Source: Pseudaminobacter soli (ex Zhang et al. 2022) | Lineage (GTDB): Bacteria > Pseudomonadota > Alphaproteobacteria > Rhizobiales > Rhizobiaceae | NCBI RefSeq assembly: GCF_014595955.1 | Contig: NZ_JABVCF010000005.1 | Location: 310,001-374,000 of the forward strand | Direction of reading: 5' to 3' | DNA: 64,000 bases | Shown: positions 16,845-26,777 of the stretch, in pieces | Position numbering within the stretch: position 1 is the first letter of the stretch | Layout of the letters: each line of letters begins with the position of its first letter | Translations under genes and position numbers: made by a program | Notes under the pieces: generated by a model | Seen by the model: the letters and a program-made list of their open reading frames with translations, nothing else | The model's database searches: none | What the model was told of the DNA's origin: nothing

Positions 16845-17773
16845 TGATCCGCAAGGTCGCCCTCATCGGCCTCGGGACCATGGGGCCTGGCATCGCCGCC
16901 CGGCTGGCCCGGGGCGGAATCGATGTGACGGCCTATGACACCGCCCCGGCGGCGATCGAGCGCGCTCAGGGGATGCTGGCGACCGCCGGCGGGGTGCTCG
17001 ACCGGCTGGGGATCGAAGGCCCCGATTCCGACGAGGGCAAGATCCGCTTCGTCCACAGTCTCGAAGAGGCGGCGGACGGGGTCGGCCTGGTGATCGAGAA
17101 CGTGCCGGAGAATGCCGAGATCAAGGCATCCACCTATCGCGCGATCGATCCGCTGATCGGCTCCGACGTCATCGTGGCGACCGACACCTCCGGCATTCCG
17201 ATTACCGGTCTGCAGGCGCACATCTCTCATCCCGGACGCTTCGTCGGGATGCACTGGTCCAATCCGCCGCACATCATCCCGATGATCGAAGTGATCGGCG
17301 GCGAGCAGACCGCGCCCGAGACCGTGGCGACGATCCGCGACTTCATCCGCTCGCTCGGCCTGCTGCCGGTCGTTTTGAAGAAGGACGTGCCCGGCTTCGT
17401 CGAGAACCGCGTGCTCTATGCGCTGCTGCGCGAGGTCGTCGACCTCGTCGAGCGCGGTGTGATCGAACCCGAGGACATCGACACCTGCGTCTCCTGGGGC
17501 ATCGGCTACAAGATCGCCGTGATCGGGCCGATGGCGCTCCTCGATATGGCGGGCCTCGACATCTACCGCTCGGTGTCCTCCTTCCTCAACGCCGACCTCT
17601 GCAATCGCGGCGACGTCGCGTCTCTGGTGGAGGAAAGAACCTCGGCATCGAAGCTCGGCATCAAGTCGGGCGAGGGGATTTATGCCTATACGCCCGAACG
17701 GATCGCGAGCCTGCAGGGCGAGCGTGCGGGCAAGCTCGTCGCAATTCGTCGTATTCTCGAAGGGCGCGAGTGA
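16844..17773 (+). CDS. FHMPC dehydrogenase (5-formyl-3-hydroxy-2-methylpyridine-4-carboxylate 5-dehydrogenase)
   Basis: NAD-dependent oxidation of FHMPC to 3-hydroxy-2-methylpyridine-4,5-dicarboxylate in vitamin B6 pathway I. The protein belongs to the 3-hydroxyacyl-CoA dehydrogenase superfamily. It has NAD loop GLGTMG (9-14), ENVPENAEIK (85-94), the catalytic region MHWSNPPHIIPMIEV with His137 and Glu149 at the usual 12-residue spacing, and C-terminal VPGFVENRVLYALLREVV. At 309 residues with MHWSNPPH in place of the fatty-acid motif, it matches the M. loti enzyme closely as I recall it. It overlaps the GST gene by one base and precedes the TRAP transporter. A fatty-acid function is unlikely, given the motif change and context. 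Confidence 0.87.
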   Translation: MIRKVALIGLGTMGPGIAARLARGGIDVTAYDTAPAAIERAQGMLATAGGVLDRLGIEGPDSDEGKIRFVHSLEEAADGVGLVIENVPENAEIKASTYRAIDPLIGSDVIVATDTSGIPITGLQAHISHPGRFVGMHWSNPPHIIPMIEVIGGEQTAPETVATIRDFIRSLGLLPVVLKKDVPGFVENRVLYALLREVVDLVERGVIEPEDIDTCVSWGIGYKIAVIGPMALLDMAGLDIYRSVSSFLNADLCNRGDVASLVEERTSASKLGIKSGEGIYAYTPERIASLQGERAGKLVAIRRILEGRE

Positions 17774-17795
17774 CGCGATGGGGAGGGGAGGGGGA

Positions 17796-18341
17796 ATGGC
17801 AAAGAACGTTTCAGCAGCGCCGGCCCCGCGCGCCGGCGTCGCCACTGCGCTCGAGCGTGCGCTGGGCCTCCTGCTGATTGCCGTTGTCGCGATCAACATC
17901 GTGAACGCAACCGGGCGCTATCTCCTCTCCTACGCATTCACCGGCGCTGACGAGGTGATGGTCTTCGTCATGATCTATGTCGTCATGGGCGGTGCCGTCC
18001 TCAGCCTTGCCCAGCGCAAGCATATCAACATCAACCTGCTGCCCTCCTACGCACGCGGGAGGGCGCGTCATGCGCTTTACGCGATCCACGACCTGGTCGC
18101 GCTCGGTGCCTCTCTCTTCGCCGTTTACGCGTCTTGGCTGTTCGTTGCGCGCATCGCCCGGCTTGGCACGACGAGCATGACGCTCGGGATTCCGATGATC
18201 ATCCCCCATGCCGCCATCCTGCTGGGCTTTGGGGCCATGGCGGTGGTCGCCCTGTTTGTCCTTGTTCGCGACATTCGCGCCTTGGTCGCCGACGATCCGA
18301 CAATCGAGGAAGCCACCGCACAGGCGGAGATGGCAGGATGA
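17796..18341 (+). CDS. dctQ: TRAP transporter small membrane subunit (DctQ)
   Basis: Four-helix small subunit of a tripartite periplasmic importer that bridges DctP and DctM. I chose ATG 17796, directly behind a long G-rich ribosome-binding stretch (17780-17794); an ATG at 17778 is possible. The 181 residues show the typical LLLIAVVAINIVNATGRY first helix and the FTGADEVMVFVMIYVVMGGAV segment with the conserved Glu. The stop overlaps the dctM start (ATGA). Placed behind FHMPC dehydrogenase, the transporter probably imports a carboxylated pathway compound such as 4-pyridoxate. Confidence 0.88.
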   Translation: MAKNVSAAPAPRAGVATALERALGLLLIAVVAINIVNATGRYLLSYAFTGADEVMVFVMIYVVMGGAVLSLAQRKHININLLPSYARGRARHALYAIHDLVALGASLFAVYASWLFVARIARLGTTSMTLGIPMIIPHAAILLGFGAMAVVALFVLVRDIRALVADDPTIEEATAQAEMAG

Positions 18342-19609
18342 TCGGCACACTGGCCATTCTGCCGATCGGCCTCCTGTTCCTGGGGACACCGGTCTTCCTG
18401 GTGTTCCTGGCGGCTGCCGCGCTTACCTTATTCTTTGTGCTGCCGATGCCCTCCGTTGCCATGCATCAGGTCCTGTTCGGCGGGCTCGACAACTATGCTC
18501 TGCTGGCCGTTCCCTTCTTCATCTTCGCCGGCGAACTGATGGGAACGAGCGGCATCGCTGCACGGCTGATCAACTGGGTGCTGGCTCTGACCGGGCGCAT
18601 TCCCGGCAGCCTTGGGGTCGCGACGGTGGGAGCTTCCGCAGTCATCGGCGCGATTTCCGGGGCGAGCGTCGCTGCGGTCGCCGCGCTCGGCAAGACGCTT
18701 TACCCGAAGCTGGAAAGCTCCGGCTACGGCAAGGAGCGGTCGGCTGGTCTGCTCGCCTCGGCCGGGGCGATCGATATCGTCATACCGCCGTCGATCGCCA
18801 TGATCCTCTACGGACTGGCGGCCGAGCAATCCATTCCGCGCCTCTTCGTGGCCGGCGTGCTTCCCGGTCTTCTCATGGCTCTGCTGATGGCTCTGTTCAT
18901 CGTCGGCGTCGCCATTTGGCTGAAGCTTCCCAAGGCTGACCGCTTCGATCCCGCATTGGCCTGGACGACGACCAAGGATGCAGTCTGGGCATTGCTGATG
19001 CCAGTCATGGTGCTTGGCGGGATCTACAATGGCTGGTTCTCGCCGACCGAGGCCGGTGGATTCGCCTGTCTCTATGCCATGATCGTGGCGCGATACGTCT
19101 ATCACTCGATGACGTGGTCGCAGATCGTGCGTGCAGCCGCGAACTCCGCGATGCTCTCGGCACAAATCCTGATCATCGTGGCGACGGCCGGCCTCGTGAC
19201 CTGGCTCCTGACCACGCAGGGCGTCCCCCAGGCGATCGTGGGCTGGATGCAGTCGCTCGACATGAACGCCTTCACCTTCCTGCTCGTCGTCAACATCGTC
19301 CTGCTGGTTATCGGCTGCTTTCTTGATCCGACCTCGGCGATCCTCGTGCTGGCGCCGCTGCTTGTGCCTATCGCCGTGGCGGTGGGCGTCGACCCGATCC
19401 ACTTCGGCATTGTCATGACGGTGAACCTCGCGATCGGCATGTTCACGCCTCCGTTCGGCCTCAACATCTTCGTGGCGCAGTCTGTCACCGGACTGCCGGC
19501 GCATGCGCTCTACCGCGGCGTGCTGCCCTTCGTTGTGGTTCAGCTCATAGCGCTAATGATCATCACCTACGTGCCGGCCTTGTCGCTCATGTTCGGCGAG
19601 ACATTCTGA
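18338..19609 (+). CDS. dctM: TRAP transporter large permease (DctM)
   Basis: Twelve-helix Na+-coupled permease of the TRAP system, 423 residues from ATG 18338, overlapping dctQ by four bases. Family hallmarks are GTPVFLVFLAAAALT at the N-terminus, FFIFAGELMGTSGIAARL (about 56-75), SGASVAAVAALGKTLYP, the PPSIAMILYGL segment and MFTPPFGLNIFV near the C-terminus. It is inner-membrane and forms one importer with the flanking dctQ and dctP. Confidence 0.92.
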   Translation: MIGTLAILPIGLLFLGTPVFLVFLAAAALTLFFVLPMPSVAMHQVLFGGLDNYALLAVPFFIFAGELMGTSGIAARLINWVLALTGRIPGSLGVATVGASAVIGAISGASVAAVAALGKTLYPKLESSGYGKERSAGLLASAGAIDIVIPPSIAMILYGLAAEQSIPRLFVAGVLPGLLMALLMALFIVGVAIWLKLPKADRFDPALAWTTTKDAVWALLMPVMVLGGIYNGWFSPTEAGGFACLYAMIVARYVYHSMTWSQIVRAAANSAMLSAQILIIVATAGLVTWLLTTQGVPQAIVGWMQSLDMNAFTFLLVVNIVLLVIGCFLDPTSAILVLAPLLVPIAVAVGVDPIHFGIVMTVNLAIGMFTPPFGLNIFVAQSVTGLPAHALYRGVLPFVVVQLIALMIITYVPALSLMFGETF

Positions 19610-19630
19610 GAATAAGAGGGGGGAATCAAT

Positions 19631-20650
19631 ATGTTTCGATCCATGCTTCGTGCAGTCGCCATCGGCACCGCGCTCGGCCTCTTGCCGATGTTCGCGGTAA
19701 CCGGTGCGGCGCAGGCCCAGGCGACGATGAAGCTCGCTTCGGCGACAATCAACGATGTCCAGCACGAATGGCAGAAGGTATTCGCCGCCGAACTGGAGAA
19801 GCGTATCGGCGACAAGGTCAAGACCGAGATCTACCCCGCCAGCCAGTTGGGCCCGATCCCGCGCATGGCCGAAGGCGTGCTGCTGGGGACCATCGAGGCG
19901 TTCACCACCCCGACCTCCTTCATGACCAACGTCGATCCGCGGTTCCAGGCCTTCGACGTTCCGGGGCTGTTCAAGAGCCCGCAGGACATCCACAACGCGG
20001 TCCATGACCCGGAGTACCGGGCCTATATGGAGACGATGTTCCTGGACAAGGGACTGCGCGTCATCGGCGCCCTCTACAACAGCCCCACCGTCGTCTTCAC
20101 CATGAAGCCGGTGACCAAGCTGGAAGAGATGAAGGGCCTGAAGATCCGAACTTTCGCCTCGCCTATGCAGGTGAAGCCGATGGAGCTTCTCGGCGCCGCG
20201 CCGCTGCCGCTGGCGCTGACCGAGGTCATCCCCGCGCTTCAGAACGGCGGCCTGGACGGTCTTCTCGTCGGCATGCCGATCCTGACGTCGTTCAAGTACT
20301 ACGACATCGGCAAGAACATCACCGACCTGCGCTTCGCCGAGATCGTCTCGGTAACGGTGGTCAATGAGGACTGGTACCAGTCGCAGCCCGAGGACGTGCA
20401 GAAGGCAATCTCGGAGGCCGGCCGGGCGGCGGAAGAAGCCGTCTACCCCTGGGGCATCGCGAATGTCGAGAAGACCTACAAGGTCTGGACCGACAACGGC
20501 GGCGTCGTGAACCAGCTGTCTGCCGAGGAGCAGGCCAAGATGGAGAAGGATTTCGCCGACCTTTCCGCGACCCTGGTCGCCGCCGATCCGAGCGTCAAGG
20601 TGGAGTACGACAAGCTGAAGGCGCTGGTCGACGCCAAGGCCGCGAAGTAG
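19631..20650 (+). CDS. dctP: TRAP transporter substrate-binding protein (DctP)
   Basis: Periplasmic solute receptor of 339 residues with signal peptide MFRSMLRAVAIG...AAQAQA and an AGGGGGG ribosome-binding site before ATG 19631. The DctP family core LKIRTFASPMQVKPMELLGA holds the Arg that normally clamps a substrate carboxylate, and ALTEVIPALQNGGLDG is the conserved follow-up. An organic-acid ligand is therefore likely. In this operon 4-pyridoxate or another pyridine carboxylate is the natural guess; the sequence alone does not prove it. It is the last gene of the rightward operon. Confidence 0.88.
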   Translation: MFRSMLRAVAIGTALGLLPMFAVTGAAQAQATMKLASATINDVQHEWQKVFAAELEKRIGDKVKTEIYPASQLGPIPRMAEGVLLGTIEAFTTPTSFMTNVDPRFQAFDVPGLFKSPQDIHNAVHDPEYRAYMETMFLDKGLRVIGALYNSPTVVFTMKPVTKLEEMKGLKIRTFASPMQVKPMELLGAAPLPLALTEVIPALQNGGLDGLLVGMPILTSFKYYDIGKNITDLRFAEIVSVTVVNEDWYQSQPEDVQKAISEAGRAAEEAVYPWGIANVEKTYKVWTDNGGVVNQLSAEEQAKMEKDFADLSATLVAADPSVKVEYDKLKALVDAKAAK

Positions 20651-20665
20651 CGGCGCGATGGCCTG

Positions 20666-21106
20666 CTACCCACAAGCCAGCACGCCCTGCGCATCGGTGC
20701 AGGTGATCGCGCGCGCGGCGGCTTCCGCCCCCTTGTGGCGGGCCAGCGGGAGCAGGAAACGCGTCTCGTATGCGCGTCCGGCGATGCCGCACCAGAGAGC
20801 TTCGACCGGCATGTTCTCCTGCTTGTCATTGAGCACGAAGTACGCGCCGGAATCCGGCTTGAACCAGAGGTCCAGCTTGGCCGCGCCGCCGATTGGAGCG
20901 CGGCCAACCTCTGCGGAGTACCAGTGCGCCAAGTCCGCGTTGCAGACGAGGTCCTCGCCTGCGGCGTTGATGACCGACACCGGAGTACTGACCAGTCCTT
21001 TCGTCCCCGTCTCGACGGTGATGTGCCGCAACTCGACCGCATCTGCGGCTGTGCAACAGATGAGTGTCAAAGCAGCGAGGTGAGAGGATAGACTTTTCAC
21101 GTGCAT
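20666..21106 (-). CDS. Small secreted protein of unknown function
   Basis: I do not recognise this family. ATG 21106 gives 146 residues; GTG 21100 has a better-spaced GGTGGG and is an alternative. A signal peptide (SSHLAALTLICCTAADA) is followed by a beta-rich domain. Mature Cys residues occur in DLVCNAD, ALWCGIAG, AITCTDA and the C-terminal LACG, which suggests two disulfides. It lies on the opposite strand between the TRAP operon and the ABC importer genes, convergent with dctP. Its divergence from the BMP gene means the two share an upstream region (21107-21189). Confidence 0.5.
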   Translation of the reverse strand: MHVKSLSSHLAALTLICCTAADAVELRHITVETGTKGLVSTPVSVINAAGEDLVCNADLAHWYSAEVGRAPIGGAAKLDLWFKPDSGAYFVLNDKQENMPVEALWCGIAGRAYETRFLLPLARHKGAEAAARAITCTDAQGVLACG

Positions 21107-21189
21107 GCCCACCAATAACAACGATAAATAGCTGGTGGGGAGCTATCATAGTAAGGGACCTGTAACAAACAGGAAAAATGGAGGGTGAA

Positions 21190-22218
21190 TTGAAAAAGCA
21201 ATTGTTGTCTGCACTGTCTGCAATTCTTCTGGCGGGAACGATGTTCGGGGCTGCGTCAGCCGCGGAGGTCAAATCAATCGCGATACTGACGCCGGAGGAA
21301 GGCACGGACTATGGCTGGAACCAGCAGGGCGTGGATGCGGCCAAGGCCGCAGCCAAGGCGGCTGGCGTCGAGGTCGTCGTCGCCCAGGGCCTCGGTTACG
21401 GCGATGTGCGTCCGACCCTGCGCGAGCTGGCCGAAGAGGGCGCGAGCCTGCTGATCGCGCACGCCAGCGGCTACAACACCGCGGCGCCCGAGATCGCCAA
21501 GGAACTGAATGTTCCGGTTGCGATCGTCGATACGCCGAGCGCGCTCAGCAAGGGCCTGATCGCCGACTACACGCTGTCGGGCCATGAGGGCGCCTATCTT
21601 GCCGGCCGCCTGGCGGCGAAGATGAGTCGCTCCAAGACCGTCGGCATCGTCGTGTCTGGCGAGCCTCCGTCCTGGAACTCGCAGTCGTCCGCATTCGCAA
21701 AGGGCGTGAAGGAAGAGAACGGCGACGTAAAAGTCATCTATGCCGTGATCGGGCCGGCTGCCTACAGCGACGCCGCGGGCGGCAAGCGCGTCACCGAAAG
21801 CGTCATTGCCGCCGGCGCCGACATCATCTTCGGCCAGGGCAACGGCTCCAGCTTCGGTATGCTCCAGGCCGTCGAAACCACCAAGGCTGCCGACGGCGGC
21901 AAGGTGCTGTTCATCGACGTCATCGGCGACAAGAGCCCCATCGACAAGGGATTCCTCCTGTCTTCCGTCGTCTGGAACATCGAGCCGGTCTACGCCGCGA
22001 TGATCGCCGACCTGAAGGCCGACACGTTCGGCACGAAGAGCTATGCGATCGGCCTCAAGGACGACTCGGTCAAACTTCTGAAGACCCCGCAGATCCCGGA
22101 CGATGTCTGGGGGGACGTTCAGAAGATCCGCGAGGACATCATCTCCGGCAAGATCAAGGTCGAGCCGGTGTTCGAAGCGACCGCCGTTCGCGCGCTGATG
22201 AGCGACGTGAAGGAATAA
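21190..22218 (+). CDS. BMP-family ABC substrate-binding protein, probable B6-vitamer receptor
   Basis: Basic-membrane-protein family (PnrA/BmpA-like) periplasmic binding protein, a family that binds nucleosides, riboflavin and related ligands. TTG 21190 is the likely start: GGAGGG sits 5 bases upstream and the product then begins MKKQLLSALSAILLAGTMFG with cleavage at AASAAE, giving 342 residues. Family segments are TPEEGTDYGWNQQG, LSGHEGAYLAGRLAA, FGQGNGSS and DVIGDKS. It begins the operon containing ATPase, two permeases and the three enzymes of pyridoxal/pyridoxamine breakdown, so I infer that it binds pyridoxine, pyridoxal or pyridoxamine. Thiamine- or nucleoside-type ligands remain alternatives. 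Confidence 0.82.
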   Translation: MKKQLLSALSAILLAGTMFGAASAAEVKSIAILTPEEGTDYGWNQQGVDAAKAAAKAAGVEVVVAQGLGYGDVRPTLRELAEEGASLLIAHASGYNTAAPEIAKELNVPVAIVDTPSALSKGLIADYTLSGHEGAYLAGRLAAKMSRSKTVGIVVSGEPPSWNSQSSAFAKGVKEENGDVKVIYAVIGPAAYSDAAGGKRVTESVIAAGADIIFGQGNGSSFGMLQAVETTKAADGGKVLFIDVIGDKSPIDKGFLLSSVVWNIEPVYAAMIADLKADTFGTKSYAIGLKDDSVKLLKTPQIPDDVWGDVQKIREDIISGKIKVEPVFEATAVRALMSDVKE

Positions 22219-22224
22219 GCATCG

Positions 22225-22259
22225 AAAGGGGAGGGCCGCACTCCGATCCTCCCCTTTTT
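22225..22259 (+). terminator. Intrinsic terminator between the binding-protein gene and the ABC ATPase gene
   Basis: AAAGGGGAGG (22225-22234) pairs perfectly with CCTCCCCTTT (22248-22257), with a 13-base loop and further T residues to 22259. It begins 6 bases after the binding-protein stop. Partial read-through would give the usual excess of binding protein over membrane components. Confidence 0.8.
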
Positions 22260-22276
22260 CAGCTAGCGGGCACATC

Positions 22277-23848
22277 GTGAAGCACGTCGACAATTCAATT
22301 GAGGCCGGCGGCCACCCGGTCATTGCTCTGGAGCGCGTGACAAAGCGTTTCCCCGGGGTAGTGGCGAATGACTCAGTATCGCTGGCGATCCGGGCCGGCG
22401 AAGTGCACGTGCTTCTCGGAGAGAACGGAGCCGGCAAGTCGACGCTGATCGGCATGCTGTCCGGTCTGCAGCAGCCCGATGAGGGCCGGATCCTGATCGA
22501 CGGACAGCCGGTCGCCATAACTTCGCCCCGCCATGCGCTCTCGCTCGGCGTTGGCACCGTCTTCCAGCACGCGATGCTGGTGCCCACTCTGACCGTCGCA
22601 GAAAACCTTCTGCTGGGCGCCGCCTGGTGGCGCCGGCCGCGCAAGGACTCGCTGCGCGCTGAGGTCGAGGAACTCGCTTCCTCCCTCGGGATCCGCATCG
22701 ACCTCGACGCGACCGCCGCCGAACTTTCGCTCGGGGAGCAGCAACAGGTCGAGATCCTCCGCGCGCTGCTGCGCAATAGCCGGGTCCTGATCCTGGACGA
22801 ATCGACCTCGATGCTGACCCCGTCCGGCATCGACGAACTGGGCGCCCTGATGCGCCGTCTGGTGAAGCGGGGGCTTGCGATCGTCTTCATCACCCACAAG
22901 CTGCGCGAGGCCACAGCCTTCGGCGACCGCATCTCCATTCTGAAGCTGGGTCGCAAGGTCGGTGAGATCGCGCCGGAGCGCTTCTCGGCGCTCTCCGAGG
23001 ACGATCTGACGGCCGAGATCGTCGAGACCATGTTCGGCAATCGCCGCAGCGATCCCGATGCCACGACCCGGGTCGGTACGCAGTTCCCCGCCGACGCTCA
23101 GCCGCTGCTGGCGGTTCGGGACCTATGCCTCGCTCCCAGCGCGACCTCGCCCGGGCTTTCGAAGATCAGCTTTGAGCTCCGTGCCGGCGAGGTGCTTGGA
23201 ATCGCCGGAATAGACGGCAACGGACAGAAGCAGCTTGCCGAGGTGCTGGCCGGGCAGATCGCGGCCGACAGCGGGGCGATCCTTCTGGAGGGCCGGCCCG
23301 TTGACGCAATGTCCGTCGGCGCGCGGCGCGATGCTGGCCTGCGCTATCTCACCGACGACCGGCTGGGCGAGGGTACCGTCGGAGCCTTCCCCGTCTCCAT
23401 CAACTTCTTCCTGAAGCAGGTCGGCCGGTCTCCGTTCTGGAAGGCGGGCATCGAGCAGGGCGGCGAGATCGACAGGCGCGCCGCTGAACTCGTGCGGGAC
23501 TACGATGTGCGCACGCCGAGCATACGCACGCCGATCGGCCGGCTTTCCGGCGGCAACATCCAGAAAGTGCTGCTCGCCCGCGAGCTGTCGACCGGCGCCA
23601 AGGCGGTCATCTTCAACAAGCCGACCTACGGCCTCGATCTCGCCAACACCCTGGTCACCCGCCAGCGCATCCTCGACGCAGCGGCGAGCGGGAAGGGTAC
23701 CCTGGTCATCTCGACGGACCTCGAGGAACTGCTGCAGCTCTGCGACCGGATCGCCGTCATGTCCGGCGGCAGGCTGGTCGGGACGGTCGCCAACGGGCCT
23801 CATGCTGCGAGTGAAGTCGGCAGCCTGATGATCGGATTGGCCGCATGA
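22277..23848 (+). CDS. ABC importer ATPase with two nucleotide-binding domains (BMP/sugar type)
   Basis: 523-residue tandem ATPase that powers the adjacent permeases. GTG 22277 is the start seen; no better start lies nearby. Domain 1 is canonical: Walker A GENGAGKS (48-55), signature LSLGEQQQVEIL, Walker B LILDEST. Domain 2 is degenerate, with GIDGNGQK in the Walker A position, a good signature LSGGNIQKVLLAREL, and IFNKPTYGLDL where a Walker B with Asp-Glu would be expected, so probably only one site hydrolyses ATP. It overlaps the next permease gene (ATGA, 23845-23848). Confidence 0.92.
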   Translation: MKHVDNSIEAGGHPVIALERVTKRFPGVVANDSVSLAIRAGEVHVLLGENGAGKSTLIGMLSGLQQPDEGRILIDGQPVAITSPRHALSLGVGTVFQHAMLVPTLTVAENLLLGAAWWRRPRKDSLRAEVEELASSLGIRIDLDATAAELSLGEQQQVEILRALLRNSRVLILDESTSMLTPSGIDELGALMRRLVKRGLAIVFITHKLREATAFGDRISILKLGRKVGEIAPERFSALSEDDLTAEIVETMFGNRRSDPDATTRVGTQFPADAQPLLAVRDLCLAPSATSPGLSKISFELRAGEVLGIAGIDGNGQKQLAEVLAGQIAADSGAILLEGRPVDAMSVGARRDAGLRYLTDDRLGEGTVGAFPVSINFFLKQVGRSPFWKAGIEQGGEIDRRAAELVRDYDVRTPSIRTPIGRLSGGNIQKVLLARELSTGAKAVIFNKPTYGLDLANTLVTRQRILDAAASGKGTLVISTDLEELLQLCDRIAVMSGGRLVGTVANGPHAASEVGSLMIGLAA

Positions 23849-24939
23849 GCGTCGACACGGCACCGGTCGAGATGACCGAGCGAAGCATCGTTGCCAGGAG
23901 CCCGGGCATGAGGAAAGTCGTGCATCGCCTGGTGCTTACGGTAGGCCCGGTCCTCGCCGCGCTAGCGCTGGCCGGCCTGCTGCTTTTGGCGCTTGGCGTC
24001 GATCCGCTCGCCTACTACGGATACGTGATCAACCGCGGACTGCTTTCGCCCTCCGGAATCCAGCAGACGCTTACGCGCATGGCGCCGTTGCTGTTCCTCG
24101 CCTCGGGTCTGATCGTCGCCTTCCGGGCCGGGATCTGGAATCTGGGTGCCGACGGGCAGTTCCTGCTTGCCGCCGTAACGGCCGCTGCCGCAGGCCCCTA
24201 TTTCGCAGCGATCATGCCGGCGTGGTTGGCGGTGGTGCTGGCGTTTCTCATGAGCGTGCTGGTCGCCATGGCGTGGTCGTTCGTGCCTGCCCTGCTGCGC
24301 GCCTACCAGGGCGTGAACGAGATCATCACCACGCTGATGATGACATTCCTCGGCACGTCGCTCGCCAATGTCCTCGTCAAGCTCGTCTTCCTCGATCCGG
24401 GCACTACCGTGCCGCAGACGCGTACCCTGCCGGTCGAGGACCGGTTGCCGCGTCTCTTCGACACGACGATCAGCAGCGGCCTGGTGCTTGGCCTCATTGC
24501 CATCGTTGCGGTTCATCTCGTGATGACGCGGACATCCTTCGGTCTCCGCCTGCGGATCGTCGGCGCCAATCCGCGGGCGGCTGTCCATTCCGGCCTTGCG
24601 GTTCCGCGTCTCACGCTGGCCGTCTTCGCCCTGTCGGCGGGTCTTGCGGGTGCGGCGGGTGCAGTCGACATCCTCGGAGTGCAGGGCAATGTCCGTGCCG
24701 ACTGGAACCCGGCCTACGGTTTTGCGGTCATCCCGATGGTCTTCCTTGCGCGTTTCAACGGCTTCGCGGCAATCGCTTTCGTGCTGCTCCTGTCAGTCCT
24801 GTCGATCGGCGGCGAGAGCGCCGCCCGAAGGCTTGGCGTGCCGAACCATTTCACGCTGGTGCTCGTAGCGATCGTCCTGATCGTGCTGGCGATCGCCGAA
24901 TACATCGACCACCGTTTCATCCAGTCGCGGAAGGCGTAA
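23845..24939 (+). CDS. ABC importer permease 1 (BMP type)
   Basis: 364-residue inner-membrane permease of the branched-chain/ribose-permease superfamily with about nine hydrophobic segments. The hallmark GIWNLGADGQFLL occurs at about residues 94-106 and the cytoplasmic coupling region AYQGVNEIITTLMM follows. A second signature, GANPRAAVHSGL, precedes the last helices. Start ATG 23845 overlaps the ATPase stop. It forms a heterodimer with the permease encoded 4 bp downstream. Confidence 0.9.
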   Translation: MSVDTAPVEMTERSIVARSPGMRKVVHRLVLTVGPVLAALALAGLLLLALGVDPLAYYGYVINRGLLSPSGIQQTLTRMAPLLFLASGLIVAFRAGIWNLGADGQFLLAAVTAAAAGPYFAAIMPAWLAVVLAFLMSVLVAMAWSFVPALLRAYQGVNEIITTLMMTFLGTSLANVLVKLVFLDPGTTVPQTRTLPVEDRLPRLFDTTISSGLVLGLIAIVAVHLVMTRTSFGLRLRIVGANPRAAVHSGLAVPRLTLAVFALSAGLAGAAGAVDILGVQGNVRADWNPAYGFAVIPMVFLARFNGFAAIAFVLLLSVLSIGGESAARRLGVPNHFTLVLVAIVLIVLAIAEYIDHRFIQSRKA

Positions 24940-24943
24940 GGCG

Positions 24944-26748
<1,805 letters not shown>

Positions 26749-26777
26749 ACGGGACGCTTGAGAGGAGGAGCAAGAAG

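Noticed and set aside
21274-23064. 596-codon open frame antisense to the BMP and ABC ATPase genes
   Set aside because: It spans two clear plus-strand genes and the terminator between them, and lacks motifs and a ribosome-binding site.
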